The notes beneath the pieces were generated by a model. That model was not told where the DNA came from, did no database searches, and was given only the letters and a program-made list of their open reading frames with translations. This document shows positions 43,370 to 53,388 of a stretch of 64,000 nt of DNA, piece by piece (position 1 is the stretch's first letter; each line of letters opens with the position of its first letter). The DNA lies in contig CAJVZD010000013.1 of the NCBI GenBank assembly GCA_913019905.1, forward strand, positions 1-64,000, read 5' to 3'. Source of the stretch: an uncultured Cellvibrionales bacterium (GTDB lineage: Bacteria > Pseudomonadota > Gammaproteobacteria > Pseudomonadales > Dasaniaceae). The position numbers were made by a program, and so were the translations under genes.

Positions 43370-44014
43370 ATGTACAGGCCAATTTTGAGGATTTTACTAC
43401 TGTTTTTGATCGTAAAAGCACCCGTTGGCATAGCTCTTGAGGTGTTTGCACAGGGGCTTTTCAAAGGAGCCGCCGTTTTGGTGATCGACGGCAAGCGGAG
43501 TCTGTTAAAGGTCGGTAAACGCAGCGTTGAAGGTGTCCTCCTGGTCGAATCGAACCCTAAGCAGGCCGTCGTTGAGATTGACGGCCGAAGGGAAACTCTG
43601 ACTCTGAGTCGCCGTATCAGCAGCCAATACAATGAGGCAGCTAAAAAGGAATTAGCGATAAGGCGCAATGATGCGAACCAATTTATTACTACAGCCACCA
43701 TTAATGGTGTTCGTAAGCAGGTATTGGTTGATACGGGCGCTAATACGGTTGCAATGAGTAGCGCTCATGCACGTTTAATCGGATTAGATTATAAACGGGG
43801 TCGGCCCGGTCGCGTGAGGACAGCAAGTGGTGATGTTGACGCTTTTAGCCTCAATCTAGACACAGTTATTGTAGGGGGGATTCAGGTTAACACTGTAATG
43901 GCTTTTGTTATTGAGGGCAGTTTTCCCGAGACAATTCTATTGGGAATGACTTATCTTAATCATGTTAATATGCGTGAACAAGATGGAATTCTTTATTTAC
44001 AAGCGAAATACTAG
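43370..44014 (+). CDS. Secreted or periplasmic retropepsin-like aspartic protease (clan AA, TIGR02281 type)
   Basis: A single-domain retroviral-type aspartic protease (214 aa). A Sec signal peptide (about 1-22, LRILLLFLIVKAPVGIALE) is followed by an N-terminal region of about 90 residues. The protease core has the catalytic VLVDTGANTVAMS (Asp near residue 122), the flap region and the C-terminal TILLGMTYLNHVNM. Such proteases act as homodimers. The Shine-Dalgarno AGAGG lies upstream. The substrate is unknown. Location just upstream of ribA has no obvious functional meaning. Confidence 0.85.
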   Translation: MYRPILRILLLFLIVKAPVGIALEVFAQGLFKGAAVLVIDGKRSLLKVGKRSVEGVLLVESNPKQAVVEIDGRRETLTLSRRISSQYNEAAKKELAIRRNDANQFITTATINGVRKQVLVDTGANTVAMSSAHARLIGLDYKRGRPGRVRTASGDVDAFSLNLDTVIVGGIQVNTVMAFVIEGSFPETILLGMTYLNHVNMREQDGILYLQAKY

Positions 44015-44224
44015 TCAGTGAATTTACTGCGAATTCCGCTTTGTTAAACCTTCGAGCGCAGATGGTCAGCTGGCTCTTTGTTGGCTTTGGTTAGCAACAG
44101 CGCTGATCAACTGATAGAATATGCGCCCTCTGTGGAAACCAATTAATTCCCCATTGTGAAAACTGAGCTCAATTGGGCTTACAATTTCAGGTCTAACTGG
44201 GCCTGCCTGTTTTAGGAGATATGC

Positions 44225-44818
44225 GTGACAATACGCTTTGTTGAATCCTCCAAGTTGCCAACTCCCTGGGGGGAGTTTGCCATGCATGGATTTGAAGATA
44301 CTGCCAATGACAAGGAGCACATTGTTTTAACAATGGGCGATGTTGGCGATGATACCCCGGTATTAATTCGAGTTCATTCAGAATGCTTGACAGGAGATGC
44401 GTTGTTTAGCATGCGCTGCGATTGTGGTTCGCAGTTACAGGCAGCCTTGCAAAAAATTTCCGAAGAGGGCCGAGGTGCCTTGTTGTATTTGAGGCAGGAG
44501 GGGCGTGGTATTGGCTTGTTAAACAAAATTAAGGCCTACAAGTTACAAGATCAAGGCGCTGATACGGTAGAGGCCAATGAAAAATTGGGTTTTGGTGCCG
44601 ATATGCGAAATTACAATATCTGCAAGGTTATGTTGGACTATCTGCAAATTTCGCAAGTTCGATTGATGACCAATAACCCGCGAAAGGTAAAGGCTCTTAC
44701 TGAACAGGGGATTGCCGTTGTTGAGCGAATTCCGCTTCAAACCGGTCAAAATCCACACAACGCCAAATATCTTGCTACCAAGGCGGGGAAGCTGGGCCAC
44801 CTAATGAAGGAGGAGTAG
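44225..44818 (+). CDS. ribA: GTP cyclohydrolase II
   Basis: First committed step of riboflavin synthesis, opening the GTP imidazole ring. The zinc site Cys54, Cys65 and Cys67 in [19 protein letters not shown], the catalytic [16 protein letters not shown] and the C-terminal [12 protein letters not shown] are intact, in contrast to the degenerate domain of ribB. The start is GTG 44225 with AGGAG 6 nt upstream; the ATG at 44221 is out of frame. Length of 197 aa matches E. coli RibA (196). It converges with dxs. Confidence 0.97.
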   Translation: MTIRFVESSKLPTPWGEFAMHGFEDTANDKEHIVLTMGDVGDDTPVLIRVHSECLTGDALFSMRCDCGSQLQAALQKISEEGRGALLYLRQEGRGIGLLNKIKAYKLQDQGADTVEANEKLGFGADMRNYNICKVMLDYLQISQVRLMTNNPRKVKALTEQGIAVVERIPLQTGQNPHNAKYLATKAGKLGHLMKEE

Positions 44819-44928
44819 CGACTACTTCTTCATGGCCACGCGACCGGTATCTCGGGTGAGCGTTGCGTTCGCACAAAATGACTGGTTAGTTAAAGCCACT
44901 CATTTAAGCCAATGGCGAATACCACTAA

Positions 44929-46869
44929 CTAAAGAGATTTTCTAATCTCGAGCTGCATTGATTGCATTCGATCAAAAATAGCTTGCTCAATTCCACTACT
45001 ATCCAAACCACAGGCTTGCAACATGTCCTGGTGCTTTCCCTGGTCGACGAACTTGTCTGGCAAGCCAAGATGCAACACTGGCAGAGTCATGTTTTGAGCG
45101 CAGAGAAACTCGCTAATGCTAGCGCCTGCGCCACCGGCAACGGTGTTCTCTTCTACTGTAACTAACAGGTCATGGCTGTTGGCAAGTTCGATGATAAGGT
45201 CTTCATCCAGCGGTTTTACAAATCGCATGTCGGCAACCGTCGCGTCTAATTTTTCTGCGGCAGTCATTGCATCGGCCATTAATGTGCCAAAGTTCAAAAT
45301 GGCAACGCGGTCACCCCGGCGACGAACGATACCTCTGCCAATCTGCAGTGCCGTCATTTTAGCCTCAATCGGTGTGCCCGGTCCTTGCCCCCGGGGATAT
45401 CTGACCGCTGCGGGTCCGTTGTATTGATAACCGGTGTAGAGTAATTGGCGTGTTTCATTTTCGTCAGAGGGTGTCATCACGATCAGATTGGGAATACAGC
45501 GTAAAAAACTGAGGTCAAAACTACCTGCGTGAGTGGGACCATCTTCTCCGACAAGGCCGGCGCGATCGATACCGAACAATACGTCGAGATTTTGAATGGC
45601 GACGTCGTGAATCAGCTGGTCGTAGGCGCGCTGTAAGAAAGTAGAATAAATGGCGACGACTGGTTTTAGTCCTTCACAGGCCATACCGGCGGCCAAAGTG
45701 ACAGCATGTTGTTCCGCAATAGCGACATCGTGGTAGCGGTCCGGGAAACGTTCGGAAAACTCGATCATGCCGGACCCTTCGCCCATCGCTGGGGTTATGC
45801 CGATCAATAAATCACTTTCCTGTGCCATGTCGCAAAGCCAGTCGCCAAACACTTGCTGGTATTTGGGTTTAGGTTTTGGATCATTGTCAGCCAGCTGTGC
45901 TTGCGGCGACGTAACTTGTGGTGACGCAGACTCCAGCGGCTTAATTTCTATTTTGTTAATCGCGTGATAGCTTACTGGGTCTTCTTCGGCCGCGGCACAG
46001 CCTTTGCCTTTTTTCGTCATAATATGGAGAAATTGCGGGCCGTCGAGGTCGCGCATATTTCCGATGGTTTTGACTAAGTTAGGTAAATTATGCCCATCGA
46101 TCGGGCCGATGTAATTAAATCCGAGCTCCTCGAATAAGGTACTGGGCCCAACCATTCCTTTTACATGCTCTTCCAGACGTCTCGCGAATTCCCAGGCTGA
46201 AATTTTGGACAGTACCTTTTTGCTGCCCGCTCTAAATTCTGTGTAGGTTTTACTGGCCCATATCTTGGAAAAGTAAGTGCTCAGTCCGCCGGTATTGTGG
46301 GAAATCGACATACCGTTATCGTTGAGAATGACTAATATATTAGCATCGCTATGGGCGGCGTGGTTGAGCGCTTCGAAAGCCATGCCCGCTGTCATAGCGC
46401 CGTCGCCAATGACCGCCACTGACTTTCTGTCGATTCCCTGATGGCGAGCAGCAATGGCCATGCCCAAGGCAGCACTAATACTTGTACTCGAATGGCCGGC
46501 GCCAAAGGCATCATATTGACTTTCTGATCGTTTTGGAAATCCCGCCAGTCCGCCGTGCATGCGCATCTGCAGCATTTGCTCGCGACGCCCGGTCAGTATT
46601 TTGTGTGGATAGGACTGGTGCCCAACATCCCATACAATGCGGTCATGGGGTGTGTTATACAGGTAATGAAGCGCAACGGTCAGTTCAACTACGCCGAGAC
46701 CAGAGCCAAAATGTCCACCTGTTTGACCGACGCTATACAGCATAAAGTCTCGCAACTCATTGGCCAGCTGGGGAAGTTGTTCCTCATCCAGTTCGCGCAA
46801 CTGAGACGGATCATCGATGCTGTCGAGCAAAGTAGTAACCGGGCGCGAAGAGGGTATTTCGTTGAGCAT
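44929..46869 (-). CDS. dxs: 1-deoxy-D-xylulose-5-phosphate synthase
   Basis: Thiamine-diphosphate enzyme starting the MEP isoprenoid pathway from pyruvate and glyceraldehyde 3-phosphate. [52 protein letters not shown] (ThDP-binding) and [16 protein letters not shown] are canonical. ATG 46869 gives [15 protein letters not shown], matching Pseudomonas Dxs (646 aa). A longer frame beginning at TTG 46929 adds 20 residues without family support. It is downstream of ispA by 229 bp on the same strand. Confidence 0.96.
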   Translation of the reverse strand: MLNEIPSSRPVTTLLDSIDDPSQLRELDEEQLPQLANELRDFMLYSVGQTGGHFGSGLGVVELTVALHYLYNTPHDRIVWDVGHQSYPHKILTGRREQMLQMRMHGGLAGFPKRSESQYDAFGAGHSSTSISAALGMAIAARHQGIDRKSVAVIGDGAMTAGMAFEALNHAAHSDANILVILNDNGMSISHNTGGLSTYFSKIWASKTYTEFRAGSKKVLSKISAWEFARRLEEHVKGMVGPSTLFEELGFNYIGPIDGHNLPNLVKTIGNMRDLDGPQFLHIMTKKGKGCAAAEEDPVSYHAINKIEIKPLESASPQVTSPQAQLADNDPKPKPKYQQVFGDWLCDMAQESDLLIGITPAMGEGSGMIEFSERFPDRYHDVAIAEQHAVTLAAGMACEGLKPVVAIYSTFLQRAYDQLIHDVAIQNLDVLFGIDRAGLVGEDGPTHAGSFDLSFLRCIPNLIVMTPSDENETRQLLYTGYQYNGPAAVRYPRGQGPGTPIEAKMTALQIGRGIVRRRGDRVAILNFGTLMADAMTAAEKLDATVADMRFVKPLDEDLIIELANSHDLLVTVEENTVAGGAGASISEFLCAQNMTLPVLHLGLPDKFVDQGKHQDMLQACGLDSSGIEQAIFDRMQSMQLEIRKSL

Positions 46870-47098
46870 CTGCTGTCCAATTGAAGTGCTGGCGTTTTCG
46901 TCTGGTCTGAGAGCAGGATTGTAGCGCAAAGTACAACGGATTGCTGCTTAAACGTCGATACGGGTTTGAGGCAAGCAGGCAGAAGGGAGTTGAATTATAG
47001 CATTCCTGGCGCTGCTACTTGGAAAAGAGGTAGATAGTCATCTATTCGCTTTCCTCGATTTGTCATGCGCCTATTACGATTGCTCTCAATCCGTAAAT

Positions 47099-48061
47099 TT
47101 AGCGATTTCTCGAGATAATATACGCTGACAAATCCCTCAAGGGTCTGGCAGATTCCCCCAGCCCAGCTAGCGAGACAATTGCTTGCGTATGCAGCTCCTG
47201 GGCTTTGGCTCTGGCATTCTCCAGGCCTAGCAGTGAAGGGTAAGTAGGCTTATTGAGAGCGATGTCGGCACCTTGGGTTTTGCCCAGCGTATCGGTGTCG
47301 CCTTCAATATCCAAAATATCGTCTTGTACCTGAAATGCAAGGCCGATGGCTTGGGCGTAGCTGTCCAGCGACTGCAGTTGTTCTGGGTTTGCCTGTCCGT
47401 AAATGGCGCCCATGGCAACGGCGGCACGAATCAGGGCACCGGTCTTAAGCTGGTGAAGGGTTTCCAGCTGTTGAATGTCAATGCCCTTATTGACTGCCGC
47501 GAGATCGATTGCCTGACCGCCGACCATGCCACGGGGCCCCGCCGCCTTTGCTAGCGTAGACAGCAGTTTTAATTGGGTTTTAGAGGGGCAGTGGCGCAAC
47601 TCTGTCAAAATCTCGAAGGCTCTGGAGTGTAAGGCATCACCGGCTAGAATGGCGGTGGCTTCGTCAAATGCTTTGTGGCACGTTGCCTGACCCCGACGTA
47701 AATCATCGTCATCCATCGCAGGAAGATCATCGTGAATGAGCGAATAGGTATGGAGCATTTCAACCGCCGTGGCGATGGCATCGAGGTTTTCGGTTTCAGC
47801 AACGGTATGTTCGTCAGCCGTACCGGATGTTCGATAACGAAGTTTCGGGTCGATCGCTTCAGCTGCAGCATAGACCAAAACGGGCCGTATCCGTTTGCCG
47901 CCATTTAATAGACTGTATTCAATAGCCTGTCGAAGTTTACCTAAATAAGCACTGCTGTCGCCGTTACTATAGGGGGATTCGAAACTGCCTATGTTTTGTT
48001 CCAGCGTGCTATTTACCCTCAATTTGTTGAGGCGCAGGTAATCGTCGAAGGAATAATCCAT
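47099..48061 (-). CDS. ispA: Farnesyl diphosphate synthase (geranyltranstransferase)
   Basis: Condenses isopentenyl diphosphate units to farnesyl diphosphate. The first aspartate-rich motif DDLPAMDDDDLRRG and second motif QVQDDILDIEGDTDTLGK are intact, as are NGGKRIRPVLVYA and GMVGGQAIDL. Length of 320 aa is slightly longer than E. coli (299), mainly from an extra segment around residues 70-85. The start codon overlaps the xseB stop by one base (TAATG), indicating translational coupling. Confidence 0.95.
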   Translation of the reverse strand: MDYSFDDYLRLNKLRVNSTLEQNIGSFESPYSNGDSSAYLGKLRQAIEYSLLNGGKRIRPVLVYAAAEAIDPKLRYRTSGTADEHTVAETENLDAIATAVEMLHTYSLIHDDLPAMDDDDLRRGQATCHKAFDEATAILAGDALHSRAFEILTELRHCPSKTQLKLLSTLAKAAGPRGMVGGQAIDLAAVNKGIDIQQLETLHQLKTGALIRAAVAMGAIYGQANPEQLQSLDSYAQAIGLAFQVQDDILDIEGDTDTLGKTQGADIALNKPTYPSLLGLENARAKAQELHTQAIVSLAGLGESARPLRDLSAYIISRNR

Positions 48062-48309
48062 TAATCGGTCTCGTCTTCTTCAGCGTTGACGATGACGGAT
48101 TTCAATTCTCCATTTTCTTCAATGAGCATTTGAACTTTCTGTTCAGCTTCAGATAGGGCTGTTTGGCATTCGCGGGTCAATTTTATGCCCTGCTCAAAAG
48201 CTTTAAGCGATTCCTCCAGGGTGAGGTCTCCGTTTTCCATGTCTTCCACAATTTCTTCCAGTTGGTCCAGAGCTTGTTCAAAATCGATACTTTTCTTGGC
48301 TTTGGCCAC
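48061..48309 (-). CDS. xseB: Exodeoxyribonuclease VII small subunit
   Basis: Small helical subunit of exonuclease VII, which degrades single-stranded DNA together with XseA. The 82-aa sequence contains IDFEQALDQLEEIVEDME and LTLEESLKAFEQGIKL, the family core, followed by an acidic tail. The start is GTG 48309 with AAGGA about 7 nt upstream. First gene of xseB-ispA-dxs, divergent from pomA. Confidence 0.95.
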   Translation of the reverse strand: MAKAKKSIDFEQALDQLEEIVEDMENGDLTLEESLKAFEQGIKLTRECQTALSEAEQKVQMLIEENGELKSVIVNAEEDETD

Positions 48310-48691
48310 GGTGATTCCTTTTATGCTATTCAGAAGACAGTATTTTCATTTTCGGGGCAGCGCAACCGTACCGAAGGCAGTCATCGAGGTCAATATCAAT
48401 GTTAGATCTCTTCGAACAATGCTATGATTTTATTTCAAAAATAATCGGCTATTCTTAGCTAAAAAACAATTGTAGGCAAGATCTACCCGACCGCAACATT
48501 TCTTCGCTGTACTGATTGTATAAAAAGGCTAGACTGTAACTAACGGAAAAGCAGGGCTTTTTTCAATATAGGGTAGCCATAATCGCCTGGTATCTCCCCG
48601 TTTGAGAACGTTGTTCTCCGACGCTGGAATTATGGTGTGGCGCCATCGTTAAAATCAATGATTTTGAATTGTGTAACTCAGGAGCAAAATA
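48310..48691 (+). other. Divergent xseB/pomA intergenic region
   Basis: This 382-bp gap must contain promoters for both directions. I looked for flagellar sigma-28 (TAAA-N15-GCCGATAA) and sigma-54 (TGGCAC-N5-TTGCA) promoters upstream of pomA and found no convincing match. The only clear element is the pomA Shine-Dalgarno CAGGAG around 48679-48684. No repeats are present. Confidence 0.4.
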
Positions 48692-49450
48692 GTGGACTTA
48701 GCAACCCTTATTGGCATGGTCGGAGCCATGACCATCATTATCACCTCAATGTTTCTCAGTGGTGGTCTAGGTCAGTTTGTAGATATTCCATCGGTATTGA
48801 TTGTTATCGTTGGCAGTATTTTTGTCGTGATGAGTAAATTTGGGTTAGGACAATTCCTGAGCGCCGGAAAAGTCGCTGGAAAGGCCTTTATGTTCAAACT
48901 GCCAGATCCTTTAGAAATGATCGACGAGATCGTTGGGCTTGCCGACGAAGCGCGAAAGGGTGGTCTTTTGGCTTTGGAGGGGAAGGAGGTCAGTAGTGAC
49001 TTTTTGCAGGGAGGGATTCAGCTGTTAGTCGATGGGCATGATCCGGACGTTGTTCGTACCTTATTGATGAAAGACAAGGACAAAACGGTAGAACGTCACG
49101 AGATTGGTGCCAAAATTTTCTCGTCATTAGGTGATGTGGGCCCGGCGATGGGTATGATTGGTACCTTGGTTGGATTGGTGGCGATGTTGGGTAACATGGA
49201 CGATCCGAAGTCCATTGGTCCGGCGATGGCTGTGGCGCTGCTAACGACACTCTATGGCGCGATGTTAGCTAACATGGTTGCAATTCCTATTTCGGACAAG
49301 TTATCCCTGCGGCGAAATGAAGAGGACCTGAGTAAAAGTTTGATTGTCGATGCTTTACTCGCCATTCAGGGAGGACAGAATCCGCGTGTTATAGATTCAA
49401 TGCTGAGAAATTATCTGCCGGAAAGCCAAAGAAAAACGGAAGAAGAATAA
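48692..49450 (+). CDS. pomA: Flagellar stator protein PomA (MotA/TolQ family, Na+ type)
   Basis: Stator subunit with four membrane segments that couples ion flow to flagellar rotation. It starts MDLATLIGMVGAMTIIITSM. The cytoplasmic loop carries charged rotor-facing residues between about 60 and 150, and the last two helices include GPAMGMIGTLVGLVAML and PAMAVALLTTLYGAMLAN. The sequence is of PomA type, as in Vibrio. The start is GTG 48692 with AGGAG 7 nt upstream. The position beside xseB-ispA-dxs is the same as in Vibrio. pomB follows 51 nt downstream. Confidence 0.93.
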   Translation: MDLATLIGMVGAMTIIITSMFLSGGLGQFVDIPSVLIVIVGSIFVVMSKFGLGQFLSAGKVAGKAFMFKLPDPLEMIDEIVGLADEARKGGLLALEGKEVSSDFLQGGIQLLVDGHDPDVVRTLLMKDKDKTVERHEIGAKIFSSLGDVGPAMGMIGTLVGLVAMLGNMDDPKSIGPAMAVALLTTLYGAMLANMVAIPISDKLSLRRNEEDLSKSLIVDALLAIQGGQNPRVIDSMLRNYLPESQRKTEEE

Positions 49451-49501
49451 TGCTGTCGGTAATCGCCTTGTGGCCTTTAGTAGATATTAAGGCGCCTCGC
49501 T

Positions 49502-50494
49502 ATGAGTGATGAAGCCGCTGATTGCCCAGCCTGCCCACCGCCCGGAGCCCCGGGATGGATGGGGACTTTTGCCGACTTAATGTCGCTGCTGATGTGTTTT
49601 TTCGTGTTGTTATTGTCATTTGCTGAAATGGACGCGATGAAATTTAAACGATTGGCTGGGTCCATGGCACAGGCGTTTGGTGTTCAAAACAAGCTGGATT
49701 TGAAAGATCCGCCTAAGGGTACCAGCATCATTGCGCAGGAATTTAGCCCCGGTCGACCCGAGCCCACACCGATCAACGAAATCTATCAGCATACTGACGA
49801 CATCACGCAGTTGTCCTTAGATGTGCAATGCGCTGCGGAATACGATGTTGAAGCAGGAGCCGAAGATATGGAAGCTGGTACTCCCGATAATACTGAAATC
49901 GCAGAAAAAATCGAGAAGCTCATCGAGGAAACGAAAACCGATGCGGTCGACCTGGCGAAAGCGCTCAATGATCAAATCGCGAAAGGTGAGGTTGAAATTG
50001 AAACAAAGGGTCGACAGATAGTGGTGCGGATTCGCGAGAAAGGATCTTTTCCGTCGGGTTCGGCGGCTCTTGTCACTAACTATATTCCCATTTTGGAAGA
50101 AGTTCGTGATGTCCTCGGAACGATAGAGGGATCGATTTCAGTGCAGGGACATACCGATAATGTGCCGTTCAGATCAGCCAAGAATTTCCGCTCGAATTGG
50201 GAACTGTCCGCCAGTCGTTCAGCGTCCGTGGTTGAAGAGTTGGAGACGGATGGCATCATTAACCCGCGGCGTATTGAAGTGCGAGGTTTCGGTTCAACCC
50301 AACCTTTGGACAGTAATGAAACTGCTGCTGGACGGGCCAAAAACAGACGAGTTGAGATTGTTATTCAACAAGGGCTCGCTGAAGGGCTAAAGGATGAATT
50401 GGAAGTTCTTAAAGATGAAGACCCCGAATACTACGAATCCTTGGAGCTAGAAGATGCACCCGTTTTCAGATTGAATGCTGACGAAATATTCTAA
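49502..50494 (+). CDS. pomB: Flagellar stator protein PomB (MotB/OmpA family)
   Basis: Bitopic stator partner of PomA. A short Cys/Pro-rich cytoplasmic start (CPACPPPGAPGWM) precedes one membrane helix with the ion-binding Asp in TFADLMSLLMCFFVLLL. The periplasmic linker is long and acidic, and a C-terminal OmpA-like peptidoglycan-binding domain runs from about residue 175 to 290 (VQGHTDNVPFRSAKNFRSNW, GRAKNRRVEIVI). A further acidic tail of about 40 residues extends beyond the OmpA domain. Length 330 aa. Confidence 0.94.
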   Translation: MSDEAADCPACPPPGAPGWMGTFADLMSLLMCFFVLLLSFAEMDAMKFKRLAGSMAQAFGVQNKLDLKDPPKGTSIIAQEFSPGRPEPTPINEIYQHTDDITQLSLDVQCAAEYDVEAGAEDMEAGTPDNTEIAEKIEKLIEETKTDAVDLAKALNDQIAKGEVEIETKGRQIVVRIREKGSFPSGSAALVTNYIPILEEVRDVLGTIEGSISVQGHTDNVPFRSAKNFRSNWELSASRSASVVEELETDGIINPRRIEVRGFGSTQPLDSNETAAGRAKNRRVEIVIQQGLAEGLKDELEVLKDEDPEYYESLELEDAPVFRLNADEIF

Positions 50495-50578
50495 CTTGAC
50501 GGAGTATTAACCCTGCGGCCGTTCAATTCCACCTGCATGGAGCACCAGCCGCCTACAACATTAAGCATAAACGTTATT

Positions 50579-51166
50579 ATGATGGAAGAAAGAAGACAGT
50601 ATTTTAGAATTAATGATTCTATGGGTATAACTTACCGTTTGCTAGGGAAAGAAGAGGCTAAAGTTTTCACCAAAGAAGTAAGGTCGCATCAAGGAGCGAT
50701 CGATTACGCGGCTAATTTCGACAACCGAATCCACACCCTGTTAGATGCCTGTAAAGTACAATCGCCCATCGCCGCTGAGCTTCTTGGTCTGTTAAATAAG
50801 AAACTTAACTTTATCGTCTCTCAGATGGATATTGACTCGAGCCTACCTAAGACCGAGCCCTATTCAGTTCGAGAAGTTAACGTCAGTGCTTGTGGAATGG
50901 GCTTTGCTAATAGTGAAATGCTGAAAGTTGGACAGATTTTACAACTTGATATCGTTGTTCTTCCGGCTGAATTGACCATTGTTACGCTGGCAGAAGTAGT
51001 GGCGTGTGAGTTACGCGAACCCGAAGAAGTGGTGGATGATAATTACTATTTTTTGCGTCTTTCTTTTCCAGACATCAGTCAGACCGATCAAGAGTTGTTA
51101 ATCCAACATATCGTCAAGAAACAAAGCGCTCAATTACTGCAAAAACGCCGAGAAGCCAGCCATTAG
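50579..51166 (+). CDS. PilZ domain protein with helical insertion, adjacent to pomAB
   Basis: c-di-GMP receptor candidate following pomB. RRQYFR (residues 5-10, containing RxxxR) is separated from NVSACG (101-106, NxSxxG) by about 90 residues predicted to be largely helical, instead of the usual 20-30. The beta-barrel then continues to about 175, and the end is basic. Long helices inserted in a PilZ domain have been described for the Xanthomonas protein XC6012, which forms a coiled-coil tetramer; the resemblance is inferred. The start is placed at ATG 50579, with ATG 50582 or the in-frame ATG 50537 possible; none has a good Shine-Dalgarno. Context suggests a motility role. Confidence 0.8.
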   Translation: MMEERRQYFRINDSMGITYRLLGKEEAKVFTKEVRSHQGAIDYAANFDNRIHTLLDACKVQSPIAAELLGLLNKKLNFIVSQMDIDSSLPKTEPYSVREVNVSACGMGFANSEMLKVGQILQLDIVVLPAELTIVTLAEVVACELREPEEVVDDNYYFLRLSFPDISQTDQELLIQHIVKKQSAQLLQKRREASH

Positions 51167-51210
51167 CTTATCCATCGGCGTAGTCTCTTTCTTATTTCGT
51201 ACAAATTCAT

Positions 51211-52032
51211 TTACTGTTCGTTAAGGTATCTCACTTCTCGTTGCGGGAATGGTATCTCGAATCCAGCTTCGGCAATTGCTTGGTAAATGCTGTTATTCAC
51301 CTTAAAGCGGATTTCGTGGAAACGCTCAGTCGGCACCCAAAAGCGAACGCCGAAGTTAATCCCACTGTCGCCGAAGCTATCGATTCCAATCAGCGGTGGT
51401 GGCGTTAGAGTAATGTCATGCTGTTTAAGTGACTCGCGAATGACTTCGATTACTTTGTCCGTGTCGGAACCATAGGCGATGCCGATGTTGGATTCCGCTA
51501 ATTTATACTTATTGGAATTGTGAATTATTTCACCGACGATATGTCGATTTGGAATGGAAATTTTCACGCCGTCTTCGTCGGTAAGGATGGTCAAAGCCAA
51601 CTGTACTTCGGTAACAATACCGGTCACGTTTTGCACCATAATTGTGTCACCCACCACAAAAGGCCGAGTTAGAATGATATTTAGGCCTGCACTGTAGTTG
51701 GACAATAGTCCTTGAACAGCCAAGCCTGCACCCAGTGAAATTGCACCTATGACTGCAACAAAGGGAGAAACACTGATGCCGATTTTACCTAAAGATATGA
51801 TAGCAATCGCCACGATAAAGGCGATCTTGGTAAAACTTGCTAGAAAGTGGCTTAAGGTGACGTCGATGTTCTTCTTTAGACACAACTTCTCAACGCTGCG
51901 CGCCAGCCGGGTCGCCACAAAAACCCCAATCATCATAATAACGATTGCGCCAAATAACTGAAAACTGTAATTGACGAAAAACTCGATGATGGTGTTATAG
52001 ATGGCCTGAAACTGGTCTATTTCCTCTTGCAT
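51211..52032 (-). CDS. Small-conductance mechanosensitive channel, MscS family
   Basis: Short MscS-type channel (273 aa; E. coli MscS 286) that opens on hypo-osmotic shock. There are three membrane helices. The pore helix reads GAISLGAGLAVQGLLSNYSAG, with the Gly/Ala pattern typical of MscS. The beta domain with RPFVVGDTIMVQNVTG and the cytoplasmic cage domain follow, ending in EIPFPQREV. GAGGG lies 6 nt before the ATG. It is on the same strand as the downstream end of the carrier gene at 52078, 45 bp apart. Confidence 0.92.
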   Translation of the reverse strand: MQEEIDQFQAIYNTIIEFFVNYSFQLFGAIVIMMIGVFVATRLARSVEKLCLKKNIDVTLSHFLASFTKIAFIVAIAIISLGKIGISVSPFVAVIGAISLGAGLAVQGLLSNYSAGLNIILTRPFVVGDTIMVQNVTGIVTEVQLALTILTDEDGVKISIPNRHIVGEIIHNSNKYKLAESNIGIAYGSDTDKVIEVIRESLKQHDITLTPPPLIGIDSFGDSGINFGVRFWVPTERFHEIRFKVNNSIYQAIAEAGFEIPFPQREVRYLNEQ

Positions 52033-52077
52033 GGCGTACCCTCTTTTTATGTTTTATGCCGTGAATCGATTTGCATG

Positions 52078-53388
52078 TTAATCTAAAGAGCCATCTTCTC
52101 GTTCAAACCAACGACCCAGATAAATTCCCACTATTGCCCATAGCGCAGCGATGCCAGCACCAACAATGGCGACAGCTGCTAAACCTAAACCCAAACCTTG
52201 TGTTAATCCAGTAAATAACCAGGCCATCAGGGTATCGCCGCCGCGGTAGGCAACAATATCGATGACCGGTTTTGCTTTGAAGCGGGTTTCGCGGTCAACG
52301 CGGGTAAAGAGCATTTCACGAGCGGGTCGGGTGACGGCGTAGTTGCCTGCCCTTCGGATGATCTGTAAGCCGACCACAACCGCCATCAGCGGTGAAATCG
52401 CTATCACGATCAAACCGACGCAAATCAGCACTGGAACGAGAGCGATCGTTACCGGCATACCGAATTTACTGACAATACGACCGGTGGCAAATAAGCCTGT
52501 TGCAAGCGATAAGGTATTGACCGCCAAGTCCATCTGCGCCCAGACAGCAGTGCGCTCGGCGCGGCTCAGGTCGGCCAGTAAGTTTTTCAATTCGAAATAC
52601 ACAAAGGAGCTGATTCCCGTATAAAGAAAAATGAAGAGGCCGATTCCCAATAAATAGGGGTTTGAGAAAAACAGTTTGAAGCCTGCAAAAGGGTTACCGC
52701 CAATAGCGGCTCCGGCAGTATTTGGGGATAAATCCGCATTATGTAAGTCAGTGGATTTCAAGGCCTGTAAATAGAAAATGATCGGTATCGGGATTAATAG
52801 CATCACGCTGGCAATGAGCATTAGATTATCGGTACCGAGCGATTCGGAGAAAAACGACGGAATCGAAGGGCCTATTAGCCCGCCGACACTGGCGCCGGCC
52901 GCAATGATACTAAAGAGTCTGCCAGCCTGTTCTTTGTTGAACAAGTCGGACATGAAGCTCCAGAAGACGGAAATATGGAAAAGACTAAAGACGCTGACCC
53001 AGACATAAAATGACTTGTCGATTAATGTGCGGTCGCCCGACGATGATGCAACGACATAAAAAACGACAAAGGTGAGGGCAAAAAAACCGTACATCGCCGG
53101 TACGAGCAGTTGGAAGCGAAAGCGTGAAACGGCAATGCCATAGACGGCAACAACCGCCGTACTGATAAAAAAGTTGAGCGTCCACAGCCAACTGACTTCG
53201 GCATCCGTCCAGTCACTTGCCATGGCGTCGCGCACGGGGCGAAGAATGTAATAAGCTGACATTAAAATAACAACAAACAGAAAAGCGCTTAAAGTCGCTT
53301 TGACCTCATTCGCTTCAATTTGTGATGCGGCTTTTAGAAACTTGCTAACAGGGTTGCTGTTGCTTTCAGGCACAGCGGTCTCCTTCAT
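52078..53388 (-). CDS. MFS-like / NTP-NDP exchange-type transporter
   Basis: Polytopic membrane protein of 436 aa with about 11-12 hydrophobic segments. The first helix region SAFLFVVILMSAYYILRPVRDAM is characteristic of proteins related to the ADP/ATP exchanger (Tlc/Npt) superfamily found in free-living gammaproteobacteria, which are usually annotated as MFS or NTP/NDP exchange transporters. Further signatures are LFNKEQAGRLFSIIAAGASVGGLIGP and TRPAREMLFTRVDRETRFKAKP. Free-living bacteria have no clear need to import ATP, so the substrate is unknown. It is upstream of mscS on the minus strand. Confidence 0.75.
   Translation of the reverse strand: MKETAVPESNSNPVSKFLKAASQIEANEVKATLSAFLFVVILMSAYYILRPVRDAMASDWTDAEVSWLWTLNFFISTAVVAVYGIAVSRFRFQLLVPAMYGFFALTFVVFYVVASSSGDRTLIDKSFYVWVSVFSLFHISVFWSFMSDLFNKEQAGRLFSIIAAGASVGGLIGPSIPSFFSESLGTDNLMLIASVMLLIPIPIIFYLQALKSTDLHNADLSPNTAGAAIGGNPFAGFKLFFSNPYLLGIGLFIFLYTGISSFVYFELKNLLADLSRAERTAVWAQMDLAVNTLSLATGLFATGRIVSKFGMPVTIALVPVLICVGLIVIAISPLMAVVVGLQIIRRAGNYAVTRPAREMLFTRVDRETRFKAKPVIDIVAYRGGDTLMAWLFTGLTQGLGLGLAAVAIVGAGIAALWAIVGIYLGRWFEREDGSLD

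Noticed and set aside
46870-46929. Longer Dxs start at TTG 46929
   Set aside because: The 20 additional residues do not match family N-termini, while ATG 46869 does.
48310-48691. Sigma-54 or sigma-28 promoter before pomA
   Set aside because: The best candidate, TGGCGC followed by TTAAA near 48640, lacks the GC of the -12 element, and no sigma-28 match was found.
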